DNA of 64,000 nt. Source: Gyrodactylus bullatarudis. Lineage: Eukaryota > Platyhelminthes > Monogenea > Gyrodactylidea > Gyrodactylidae. Position numbers and translations under genes: made by a program. Below are positions 17,900-26,088 of this stretch, piece by piece; the stretch's first letter is position 1, and every line of letters starts with the position of its first letter. The stretch is taken from the NCBI GenBank assembly GCA_012064415.1, contig SSNU01000052.1, positions 312,403 to 376,402 of the forward strand, in the 5' to 3' direction. Under the pieces are notes generated by a model. It had not been told where the DNA came from. It ran no database searches and saw nothing but the letters and a program-made list of their open reading frames with translations.

Positions 17900-20464
17900 C
17901 ATTCTAAACTGTTTTCTAGGAAACATTGCCGAACTTCTTCAAATATAATAGCTTCCTCAAAAGAACTCCGCGAGCGTTTCGATACCGTTCTCAACGATGC
18001 AAGAGTTCAATATAAACAACATAAAATAGACTTTCCCTACCTGACCTCAGACCACTACCAGGCCCTGTCAGCGCTCCGAAAAAACCCAGACGTACTGATA
18101 TGTGAACTTGACAAAGGTACTGAAATAGCAATTGTCAATGCGGAAGAATACCAACGCAAAGGCAGAGAGCTCATCTCTGACCCAAAAATGTTTAGACAAA
18201 CGAACAGTAGTGAAGTTGACAAGAGGGCCAAGAATTTCTTCGTATCAGTAAACAAAAAGATCGACTCGCTTTCGGAAAAGCAAATCATTTCCTCCAGGAC
18301 AGCCCGTAACCTCTGCCCAAAAGGACCCGGACCCTGTTTACTCTACCTACTCCCAAAAATCCACAAAGGAACCGATGACCTGAAATTCAGACCAATCCTT
18401 GACATGACTCCCAGTCCCCAGCACGGATTAGTTCAATGGCTTGCAGATGCTCTCAAACCCCTGAGAGACTTTTTATGCCCTCACTCTGTAATTAATGCCT
18501 CTGATTTCATTTCCAGACTCCGAAACAAGAACCCGTTCGAGGGGCAGATGGTCTCGTTAGACGTGACCTCCCTCTTCACCAACGTCCCACTTAGAGAAAC
18601 AGTTCAATTCATACAGGACAAACTAACGGAACACCCAGACCTCATAGAAACCGACCCCGAGGCAACGAACAAAATACCTCCAAAAGTTCTATGCTCCTTG
18701 ATCCATATGACAGTCCAGAACATTGATTTCAGATTCAATGGCTCCTACTTCCGACAAATAGATGGAGTAGCAATGGGAACCCCCCTCGGCCCAATCCTTG
18801 CAGACATCTTCCTCGCGAGCCTTGAAACCACGAAAATGGCAAAAATCATCAACGAGTGTTACCTATACATCCGATATGTTGACGATACCTTCCTCATGCT
18901 GAAAGAAGACCAAGACCCTGACGCTATCCTAGCTGAACTAAACTCAATGCACCCCAGGTTGAAATTCACCATGGAAGTAGAAAAGGACAACAGTCTCAGT
19001 TTTCTTGACGCCAAAATTCAAAAATGCACAACCACGAAAACCTTTAGCTCAAGTTTACACCGTAAACCAGGGATCCCTACCCAGTACATGCCCTTCACCA
19101 GCTTCAACCCCACAGCGACAAAAAGATCCCTAGTGAGATCCGAGTTCCTAAGGATCAAACGAGTTGTGTCAACCCACTTACAAGACGACGAAAGGAAACG
19201 CACAACTGAATTATTCCAGTCCAGCGGATTCCCAAAAGAATTCATCCGAAAACATGCAAGGATCAAAGAAAAAGACATTACAGCAACAGATGAAAAGAAG
19301 GCTCTAATCCTATCCTTACCGTTCAAAGGTGACGTGCCCAATACAATACTCAGAAACAAACTAAGCAAAATCACAGCGGACACGTTTCCCGGGTACCAAA
19401 TCCGTCACACCTCGAAAACCACCAAGCTACTGAACGATCGAAATAAGGACCGAGTACACTGGCTCAATAGGAGAAACGTCGTCTACGAGTTCAAGTGCTC
19501 CTGTGGCCTATCCTACATCGGAATGACGACGCGTACCATTGGCGAAAGGGGCAAAGAACACCTAACAGCGAACAATAAGACCTCTTCAATACAAGAACAC
19601 CTGAGGGAAACACACCATCCAGCAGGCCTTGAGAACTTCAAAATCAGATATATGGCGGACCCGAAATTCAGTAAAGAAAAATCAAAAACGATCCTGGAAA
19701 TGGCTGAGGCCAAACTTGTCAACGAAGAGAAACCAGCGCTCTGTGCTCAAAAACTCCTGGGGAGACAACTAGGATTCACTGGCACGAATTACCACAAAGC
19801 CCATAATATCATCAAGAAGGTCTCAAAACTGACTGCAAACTCAGACACAAAAATCCCTTCAGGTTTATCCTTGGCTCATACAACACCTACCTCAACATTA
19901 GTTGATAAATCTCTCTCCAAGAATAAACCCGGTTCCTCCACCCATCCTGACGACAAAAAATTGAACGATTCCACATTGAGACCCCTAATAGCCTCAACGC
20001 AACGCCCAGTTGATGATCAATTGACGACCATTCCCACAACACCAGAATCCCACTCAAAACCTCCCCGAGTGTGTGTTGATCAGACTTTCACACCCTTGCT
20101 CTGCTCGACTCAATTCACAGCCCAAAGCGATATGATCAAGGTCCCACCCAACAACTCCACCAAAATACAACACTCAACTCCAATCCCAGACATGGCAACC
20201 TCGATGGCAACAGAAACTCAAACCTCAACATTAGTTGATAACCTACCCTCCACAGGCTGCCACGTCACACAAGCCCCTACCCCAGCAACATCCAATGATC
20301 GAAAAAGATTATTTTCTCAACCGGGAATGCAAGCCTCTACTCCCATTCGAAAACGAAACGCATCGACATCATCCCAACAACCCAAAGCGAGGAGAAAACG
20401 AGGGACGAAGGCAGCAACGGGTACCCAGCAAATCCACAAATTCTTCACAGCAAACAAACAGTGA
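17900..20464 (+). CDS. PLE family B reverse transcriptase/GIY-YIG endonuclease
   Basis: An open frame of about 854 codons, the longest in the window. It is continuous from 17900, with the first good ATG at 18188 (numbering below). RT motifs: FRPILDM (68-73), palm A MVSLDVTSLFTNVPL with D125, motif B QIDGVAMGTPLGP (190-202), motif C YIRYVDDTF (227-235) and LSFLDAKI (270-277). The endonuclease begins VVYEFKCSCGLSYIGMT (431-447), with R and EHL following and EMAEAKLVNEEKP later. The last 200 residues are S/T/P-rich and end RKRGTKAATGTQQIHKFF, PIP-box-like. All catalytic residues look intact. The N-terminal domain upstream of 17900 is missing, so the insertion is 5'-truncated. GC content is clearly above the surroundings. 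Confidence 0.95.
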   Translation, partial: HSKLFSRKHCRTSSNIIASSKELRERFDTVLNDARVQYKQHKIDFPYLTSDHYQALSALRKNPDVLICELDKGTEIAIVNAEEYQRKGRELISDPKMFRQTNSSEVDKRAKNFFVSVNKKIDSLSEKQIISSRTARNLCPKGPGPCLLYLLPKIHKGTDDLKFRPILDMTPSPQHGLVQWLADALKPLRDFLCPHSVINASDFISRLRNKNPFEGQMVSLDVTSLFTNVPLRETVQFIQDKLTEHPDLIETDPEATNKIPPKVLCSLIHMTVQNIDFRFNGSYFRQIDGVAMGTPLGPILADIFLASLETTKMAKIINECYLYIRYVDDTFLMLKEDQDPDAILAELNSMHPRLKFTMEVEKDNSLSFLDAKIQKCTTTKTFSSSLHRKPGIPTQYMPFTSFNPTATKRSLVRSEFLRIKRVVSTHLQDDERKRTTELFQSSGFPKEFIRKHARIKEKDITATDEKKALILSLPFKGDVPNTILRNKLSKITADTFPGYQIRHTSKTTKLLNDRNKDRVHWLNRRNVVYEFKCSCGLSYIGMTTRTIGERGKEHLTANNKTSSIQEHLRETHHPAGLENFKIRYMADPKFSKEKSKTILEMAEAKLVNEEKPALCAQKLLGRQLGFTGTNYHKAHNIIKKVSKLTANSDTKIPSGLSLAHTTPTSTLVDKSLSKNKPGSSTHPDDKKLNDSTLRPLIASTQRPVDDQLTTIPTTPESHSKPPRVCVDQTFTPLLCSTQFTAQSDMIKVPPNNSTKIQHSTPIPDMATSMATETQTSTLVDNLPSTGCHVTQAPTPATSNDRKRLFSQPGMQASTPIRKRNASTSSQQPKARRKRGTKAATGTQQIHKFFTANKQ

Positions 20465-20539
20465 AGAAGCCGATCCCATTGGTCAACAACACGAACAGAA
20501 TCCCCATTGGTCCGAAACAAATGAATAATTGCTATTGGT

Positions 20540-20580
20540 CAAGACAGCCCTTTCATGTTCTTGTAATATATATATATAAC
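20540..20580 (+). promoter_or_regulatory. PLE-B pLTR promoter-like region
   Basis: CTATTGGTCAAGAC (CCAAT box, inverted) is followed by the TA-rich AATATATATATATAACTG about 10-25 nt upstream of ribozyme B1. Same arrangement as in A, C, D and F. Promoter function inferred. Confidence 0.4.
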
Positions 20581-20587
20581 TGCTCAA

Positions 20588-20639
20588 GTCGGTGTAAGGT
20601 CTGAAGAGAGTCGACGAAAATAAAAGCTTTTATTCACCT
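20588..20639 (+). ncRNA. Hammerhead ribozyme, PLE-B (copy B1)
   Basis: GUCGGU (20588-20593), stem I AGGU (20597-20600), CUGAAGA (20601-20607), GUCGAC (20610-20615), GAAA (20616-20619), palindromic stem III AUAAAAGCUUUUAU, UC (20634-20635) and stem I' ACCU (20636-20639). GUCGGU pairs with GUCGAC using one G-U and one U-G pair. It lies 123 nt after the PLE-B stop codon, in the pLTR of an apparently recent copy, so it is a good candidate for activity. Confidence 0.82.
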
Positions 20640-20667
20640 AACCTCTTTCGTCGTTCTAACTACCAGC

Positions 20668-20742
20668 ATGACCATTAGTCAGCGCCCCCAAAATATTTTC
20701 GAGGAAATAAGGCAATTAATGTCTCAAAATAATAGATTCTGA
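20668..20742 (+). CDS. PLE-B N-terminal peptide in 3' pLTR
   Basis: MTISQRPQNIFEEIRQLMSQ and four more codons before TGA. It starts 33 nt after the cleavage site. Together with the copies in A, B2, E and G it defines a conserved post-ribozyme peptide. PLE-B ends at this point and abuts the inverted start region of a family C pLTR. Confidence 0.65.
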   Translation: MTISQRPQNIFEEIRQLMSQNNRF

Positions 20743-20788
20743 TTTAATGAAAAATTCATTGTAAGGATTGGAATAAAAGTGAATGATT

Positions 20789-20836
20789 AGTAATAAAGCT
20801 TTTATTTCACCGGTTCTCATTAGACTCTTACACCAG
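20789..20836 (-). ncRNA. Hammerhead ribozyme, family C, core mutated
   Basis: Minus strand: CUGGU (20836-20832), AGU, CUAAUGA, GA, ACCGG (20814-20810), U, GAAA, UAAAAGCUUUAUU, ACU. CUGGU pairs with ACCGG over five positions. The core is CUAAUGA instead of CUGAUGA, a change at an invariant G that should abolish cleavage. Stem I is only AGU/ACU. A relic, but the upstream pairing is preserved. Confidence 0.6.
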
Positions 20837-20988
20837 CTAGATATTTATACAAAATTAATAATAAAATAGGGATCCTCTGATAGGTTCAATCACCTCCTGG
20901 ATTTTATAAAGAACATTTTGTGATGTGGTGGAGATAGTATAATGATAGGGCGTCTTTCTTCTCTTTAGGTAATGATCTAACGATTTTC

Positions 20989-21028
20989 ACAAGAATGAGG
21001 TCTATTTCGGACATACTCACCAGCTTGT
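20989..21028 (-). ncRNA. Hammerhead-like motif, family H (copy H2), decayed
   Basis: Minus strand: stem I ACAAG (21028-21024) with CUUGU (20993-20989), core CUGGUGA, then GUAUGUCC-GAAA. The core A-to-G change and the loss of a clean upstream complement to AUGUCC indicate decay. GAAAUAGA and the stem order match H1. Confidence 0.5.
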
Positions 21029-21183
21029 CACATTTCATATTTAAAAGTTTTTTTTTGCTCTATAGCATATTTTTCATTGGCCTTCTTTTAGAATACATAG
21101 TTTGTCAAGAGAAGATATAAGTTTTTGATATTAAAGTTTTGCTCGTATTAACATTTATAAATGGAATTAATAATATGAGGGGT

Positions 21184-21545
21184 TTAAGTGAGTTTACAAT
21201 AAATAACTATAATTAGGTGCAAAAAAGTTATTGGGCAATTATTGGGAAGAGTAAGAATAGTTTGTGGTGTAGGAATGTTGCTCGTTGGTTTTACCCTTCT
21301 TTCAATTCTAGTGGGCCATAGAAGTTTGTCTAAATTGACCACGTTTTTTATGGATGCACAAACTTGCTCTTCTGTTTCATTGACTGTAATCTTGTCAACT
21401 ATCTGGGTCTCAGGATTCTGGGTTGAATTGCAAATGGGTAGATCCTCGAGAATCTTAGCAATTTTTGCTGTGTGAACATTTACTTTCCAGTGATGTGCAG
21501 TTTGGTTGCCAACTCCTTCTGCTTGCAAAGATCAGTCTTCAAAAC
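21184..21545 (-). pseudogene. PLE family C protein tail
   Basis: Minus strand begins KTDLCKQKELATKLHITGK in one frame and continues, after a frameshift, with KIAKILEDLPICNSTQNPET and VNETEEQVCASI. This aligns with the D copy (KQKELATQLGFTGKK, KVAKLLAESPVASSTQ, EQVVESTSQ). It is the post-endonuclease tail of a PLE. No RT or endonuclease domain is attached. Confidence 0.65.
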
Positions 21546-21916
21546 TCTAATGATGTGGGACTCCGCCTTGAAAATGTATTAACTAATGTATTTAACTACT
21601 TTTCTTTCAAGTGATTGAATCCTTGTTTAAATCGGGAATTAATTTCGTTGTTTTGGCAGGTACCTGAAGCTTATGACCAGGAAATCCTCGTTTGGTTATT
21701 TCAAATAATTATTATTGAGTTTTTGATGTGCAACATCTCCTTTAAACGGTAACTTTAGATAAATTGGGGTTAATTTTTCTACCTTTGCATCAGTTATCAC
21801 GCGTATATTGGAAATCTTTGAAATGAAATAAGAACTTCAATTTTTCCAAAATTTTTATTACCTGATAGGAAAGCATTATCCCATTTACAATTGCAATGTG
21901 CATTTTATATTTTATA
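21546..21916. other. AT-rich stretch without a recognised gene
   Basis: No domain, repeat boundary or ribozyme core recognised. Confidence 0.4.
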
Positions 21917-22342
21917 TTATATAAATATTGGCTCGATCACAATTCTATCGAAACAAATAATTGGCGAATATTTATCAACACTTTTTATTATCGATCCGAT
22001 CCGACCACGAAACGTATTTGGTCCGCTATATTTTCCATCAATTTTTTCAAAGAAATTCATTAGCCGTTCAATAATATGGATTTGACAGGGATCCCACATA
22101 ATTGATCTCTGTAATCGTGTTTCGATTTCTTCTATTGATCCACACAAAACTCCAGTATTTGTAGGTAGACCTATCCATATCAAAATATATTCGATACCGA
22201 GACATATTGAGATGCAATATAAAACGGTATATATATCGACTCCGTGTCGAACCCATTCAATAATACCGAATATCATATCGAGATTGTTCAATATATACTC
22301 GATATTAGGCGTAGAGATTTTATTAACCCCTTCACCTTTCAC
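21917..22342 (-). other. 141-codon open frame, unrecognised
   Basis: The frame starts MKGEGVNKISTPNIEYILNN and contains GIEYILIWIGLPTNTGVL and DGKYSGPNTFRGRIGS. It is less AT-rich than its flanks, with many CGAT/ATCG steps. It is hydrophobic in the middle with a more polar end. I see no catalytic motif and no partner. It may be a transposon relic, a captured sequence or chance. Confidence 0.25.
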
Positions 22343-22772
22343 AAATTTAAATACAGTCCATTGGATGGATAACGCCTCGAAATAAATTTACAAGCTTATA
22401 AATCTGTTACTTATACCTCTCTGCCCCATTTTCATTGACCAATATAATATTCAAGTATTATTCTGACCAATGAAATTTCTCAAGACTCTGTAGATAATTG
22501 AACATCATTTTATAGAAAATTTTCTATTCTTTCTCATGGTATAAAAAAATCCTTTATAGCTAAAATACAATAACTTCGTTATCCATGATGTTTTTGAGAC
22601 TTACACACATTCAATAGAGGATAAAAATTTACGTCTCGTGACCAAGTTTCATCATAGTTATTCAAAAATTCGCTGAATAATAATGATTTTAAGTTTGATC
22701 CAAAAAATTAAAAAAATGAAATATCAGATTCTAAACTCGTATTGGAGGTTAAAGAACAACAAGCGTATATTT

Positions 22773-22815
22773 GAGTGATAAACATTATATTTCGCCGGGT
22801 CTCTTGTATTACATG
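22773..22815 (-). ncRNA. Hammerhead-like motif, family E, decayed
   Basis: Minus strand keeps GAGACCCGGCGAAAUAUAAUG, UUUAUC and ACUC, identical in layout to ribozyme E at 39974-40021, followed by the same AAATATACGC. The CUGA core is replaced by ACAAGA, and the upstream CCGGG is lost. Inactive remnant. Confidence 0.5.
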
Positions 22816-22904
22816 TGATTATGTACGATTACGAGGAGCAATAACTTTACAAATATGTAAATCAAAATTAAATTAAATGTTGAAGTTTTGAATTTACTGT
22901 TATC

Positions 22905-23415
22905 TTAATAGACATCTATACACTGGAAAGAAATCGGTCAGAGAACACCTGGGAGAATTTCCGGAAAAGGTTGCCTCATCAAATTTTGAAATCCTTTACA
23001 AACAACCAGGGAAAAATCTGACAGCTCCCAAGACAGCAGAGGCTCTATTTATTGAAAAATAAAAGTCTAATTTGTGCATCCAGGAAGAAATTAGTTAATT
23101 CAAAACCTTCAACAGATCCAAACCAAGAAAAAGAAATATGGCGGAAGGAAACCAAGATCAGAAATAGATAACCAGATATTTTTTCTCAAAACAGTTCAAA
23201 AATCAAAGTCAAACCATTATTTTTCAAAACCCTGTTTATCATGATCTATTCCATTGAAAGACCACAAACAAATGTACAAAGAACTAGTATACACACGCAC
23301 ATGGTAACTCTCCCACCATCAAATGTACTCGCATAATACCAACACCAAGAAAACCGCAGAGAAGTACCAAAAGAAGCACACACGCACTCACCTCTGAGGA
23401 GGTGAACAAAAAGAA
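22905..23415 (+). pseudogene. PLE family H endonuclease end and tail, decayed
   Basis: Plus strand: TGKKSVREHLGEFPEKVASS, NFEILYKQPGKNLTAPKTAE and ALFIEK-stop-KSNLCIQ, the distal half of a PLE GIY-YIG domain (compare SNFSILYKNPGDDS…KEKFFINLYKPNLCVQ). A tail with PTPRKPQRSTKRSTHALTSE and NKKKGQPD follows at 23340-23430. Stops interrupt it. It is on the strand opposite to the E fragments on either side, so this block is rearranged. Confidence 0.7.
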
Positions 23416-23468
23416 GGGCCAACCAGATTAATTTTCATCATTTCTTGTTATTCTTTGTATTTAAATCT

Positions 23469-23515
23469 GGCATTTAAAAGCTGATAAGTATGCCACGAGA
23501 TATATAATATTGTTT
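23469..23515 (+). ncRNA. Hammerhead-like motif, family H (copy H4), decayed
   Basis: GGCAU (23469-23473), AAAAG, CUGAUAA (23481-23487), AUGCC (23490-23494), then GAGA in place of GAAA. The pairing GGCAU/AUGCC and the 16-nt spacing equal those of H1, while the core carries two changes. It follows the PLE tail in the same orientation, linking the H ribozyme to PLE coding sequence. Confidence 0.5.
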
Positions 23516-23929
23516 TTTTAGACTAAGAATTCTCTTTACGTGCAATGAACTTTTGTTACGAACCTACTTTTTTATTGTTGAAATCTTTACTTTATATCAT
23601 GTAGTAAAGTACTTTCCTCCATATATCGAGTTTTCAAACTCCTCAACAATAGCTTGCTTCCGTTCATTAGTGTGTTTAATGTTTGAAAAAAGAATCGAAA
23701 GTTAGGATACTTATTAAAGGTTCAAGCAATTTTATTGAACTATGAGAGTCTTACTATAGAATAGAACCATCTTTAGATAATGTATGTACATCATTTACAT
23801 ATTTCTGTGTTGTGAATAAAATTCACATTTAAGTCATCTATTGTTCCCTTTTCATTTGACATTTTAGTAAAGTTTATGCTTATCTATATCCTCCTCATGA
23901 TGTTAGCTTGAAAAAAACAATGTTTTGAT

Positions 23930-24080
23930 TAAAAAGCCTTTTGAACAATAATATTGCCAAACTTCATCAAGAATATTTTCGTTTGGACCTAAACTAATAA
24001 GGAAGGTTAGAGGAAACTAAGGTATATTTGAGCCTTTTCTATTATTCTCAAGGTTTTTTTACGGTAGACCCCTTGGGCTC
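23930..24080 (-). pseudogene. PLE family E start region, decayed
   Basis: Minus strand from about 24075: GCTCAAATATACC, TAGTTTCCTCTAACCTTCC, then ISLGPNENILDEVWQYYCS with the ATG changed to ATT (23998-23996). The intact counterpart is at 40021-40187. Only the post-ribozyme part of the pLTR survives. Confidence 0.65.
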
Positions 24081-24566
24081 CCTGAAAAAGTTGTTATTTT
24101 GTATATTTAAAATGCAATAAACCTAGGCATACTTACTCATGAATCCTACATATTTACTTATCAGGATACAATGTTATCTTCAACAGAGGTTCCTAAAAGC
24201 AATATAACAAAATGCGTTTCAAAAATTAATTCATTGTATCGACGAATCGAAACTTTTACCTCTATTCACAAAATGTGTGAGTTGAGATTGAAAAATTAAC
24301 AATTTGTCGTACTCAATACTTACACAGTGTTGTTTCTTAAAGGTGATAAATGAGATAGTTATTATTCAGAAATTGAATAAATTTCCAGCCAAATAGAAAA
24401 AAATTCTCCAAGGATTGAACCACTATTGTGCTTCTTATTTTGCTTGGTTTTGGTTGCCAAGGATTTTTTTCATTCCTATATGCATCTTCTTCATTTATCA
24501 TTCTTCACTTATTTGTAGGGCTTCAGATTAAAATTTCATATCAAAAGAAAGGTATATATGTTACAA
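24081..24566. other. AT-rich stretch with no assigned gene
   Basis: Nothing recognised between the PLE-E fragment and the Tc1 element. Confidence 0.4.
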
Positions 24567-24707
24567 TATAGTGGTCGAATTAATATGTGGGCCACTTCAA
24601 ATATTCTAAATTCTCGATTTATTTTAAACAATATTATTTTCAAATTAACACTGTTAGATGCACAAGAAAATTTTCTATCAAATTATAATTGAATGAATTT
24701 TTCTATC

Positions 24708-25608
24708 NNNNNNNNNNNNNNNNNNNNNNNNNNNNNNNNNNNNNNNNNNNNNNNNNNNNNNNNNNNNNNNNNNNNNNNNNNNNNNNNNNNNNNNNNNNNN
24801 NNNNNNNNNNNNNNNNNNNNNNNNNNNNNNNNNNNNNNNNNNNNNNNNNNNNNNNNNNNNNNNNNNNNNNNNNNNNNNNNNNNNNNNNNNNNNNNNNNNN
24901 NNNNNNNNNNNNNNNNNNNNNNNNNNNNNNNNNNNNNNNNNNNNNNNNNNNNNNNNNNNNNNNNNNNNNNNNNNNNNNNNNNNNNNNNNNNNNNNNNNNN
25001 NNNNNNNNNNNNNNNNNNNNNNNNNNNNNNNNNNNNNNNNNNNNNNNNNNNNNNNNNNNNNNNNNNNNNNNNNNNNNNNNNNNNNNNNNNNNNNNNNNNN
25101 NNNNNNNNNNNNNNNNNNNNNNNNNNNNNNNNNNNNNNNNNNNNNNNNNNNNNNNNNNNNNNNNNNNNNNNNNNNNNNNNNNNNNNNNNNNNNNNNNNNN
25201 NNNNNNNNNNNNNNNNNNNNNNNNNNNNNNNNNNNNNNNNNNNNNNNNNNNNNNNNNNNNNNNNNNNNNNNNNNNNNNNNNNNNNNNNNNNNNNNNNNNN
25301 NNNNNNNNNNNNNNNNNNNNNNNNNNNNNNNNNNNNNNNNNNNNNNNNNNNNNNNNNNNNNNNNNNNNNNNNNNNNNNNNNNNNNNNNNNNNNNNNNNNN
25401 NNNNNNNNNNNNNNNNNNNNNNNNNNNNNNNNNNNNNNNNNNNNNNNNNNNNNNNNNNNNNNNNNNNNNNNNNNNNNNNNNNNNNNNNNNNNNNNNNNNN
25501 NNNNNNNNNNNNNNNNNNNNNNNNNNNNNNNNNNNNNNNNNNNNNNNNNNNNNNNNNNNNNNNNNNNNNNNNNNNNNNNNNNNNNNNNNNNNNNNNNNNN
25601 NNNNNNNN
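24708..25608. other. Assembly gap (901 N)
   Basis: A run of N that begins exactly inside the left inverted repeat of the Tc1 element and ends within its transposase. Any frame spanning it is an artefact. Confidence 0.99.
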
Positions 25609-25795
25609 TGATAATGAAATTGATTATATTGATTGGCCAGCTAAAAGTCCGGACCTTAATCCTATAGAAAACTTATGGGGACTTTTATCTCAGAGAGTTT
25701 ATGGGAATGGGAGGCAATTTCAAAACATCGATGAACTCAAGTGTGAAATTTTAAAAAAGTGGTCCGAATTTACTGAAGATGATGTGAGACTCTAA
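25609..25795 (+). CDS. Tc1-like transposase, C-terminal part
   Basis: The visible residues are DYIDWPAKSPDLNPIENLWG, then LLSQRVYGNGRQFQNIDELK and a short end at VRL-stop. WPAKSPDLNPIENLWG is the diagnostic Tc1/mariner motif that holds the third catalytic acid (E of IEN) of the DD34E triad. The frame ends somewhat early compared with typical Tc1 transposases, so a 3' frameshift is possible. The N-terminal two thirds lie in the gap. Confidence 0.9.
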
Positions 25796-26088
25796 AATAA
25801 TACATATAAATTAAAAATATCACCTAACCTTAGTTGTTTTGAGCAAATAATGATCAATATAGCAGAAATAAAAAGTGAACCACATATTTTTTCGTTTTGA
25901 TTTTCAATGAAAAATAGTATTTTTACCTTTATAGGGAAATATACGATGATAGAAAAATTCATTCAATTATAATTTGATAGAAAATTTTCTTGTGCATCTA
26001 ACAGTGTTAATTTGAAAATAATATTGTTTAAAATAAATCGAGAATTTAGAATATTTGAAGTGGCCCACATATTAATTCGACCACTATA

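Larger units (their letters stand above)
20743..21545 (-). mobile_element. PLE family C terminal fragment (tail, two ribozyme motifs, N-terminal start)
   Basis: On the minus strand: tail coding sequence (21545-21184), the decayed ribozyme H2, a CCAAT/TATA stretch (TTGTATAAATATC), ribozyme C, then the peptide start MNFSLNQNLLF at 20754. Tail, ribozyme and ATG are in the standard pLTR order. Two ribozyme motifs in series may mean nested or tandem pLTRs. It meets PLE-B head-on at about 20742. Confidence 0.65.
24569..26086 (+). mobile_element. Tc1/mariner transposon with long inverted repeats, centre unsequenced
   Basis: TA (24567-24568) and TA (26087-26088) flank inverted repeats that begin TAGTGGTCGAATTAATATG and run at least 139 bp (24569-24707 with 25948-26086) without visible mismatch. 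The interior is an assembly gap plus the transposase C-terminus. Near-perfect long repeats suggest recent movement. Confidence 0.92.

Noticed and set aside
19018..19722. Minus-strand frames inside PLE-B
   Set aside because: Antisense shadows of a well-supported RT/endonuclease frame.
24689..25795. Open frames of 324-368 codons across the gap
   Set aside because: Composed almost entirely of N; only the last 60 or so codons are real sequence, annotated as the Tc1 C-terminus.
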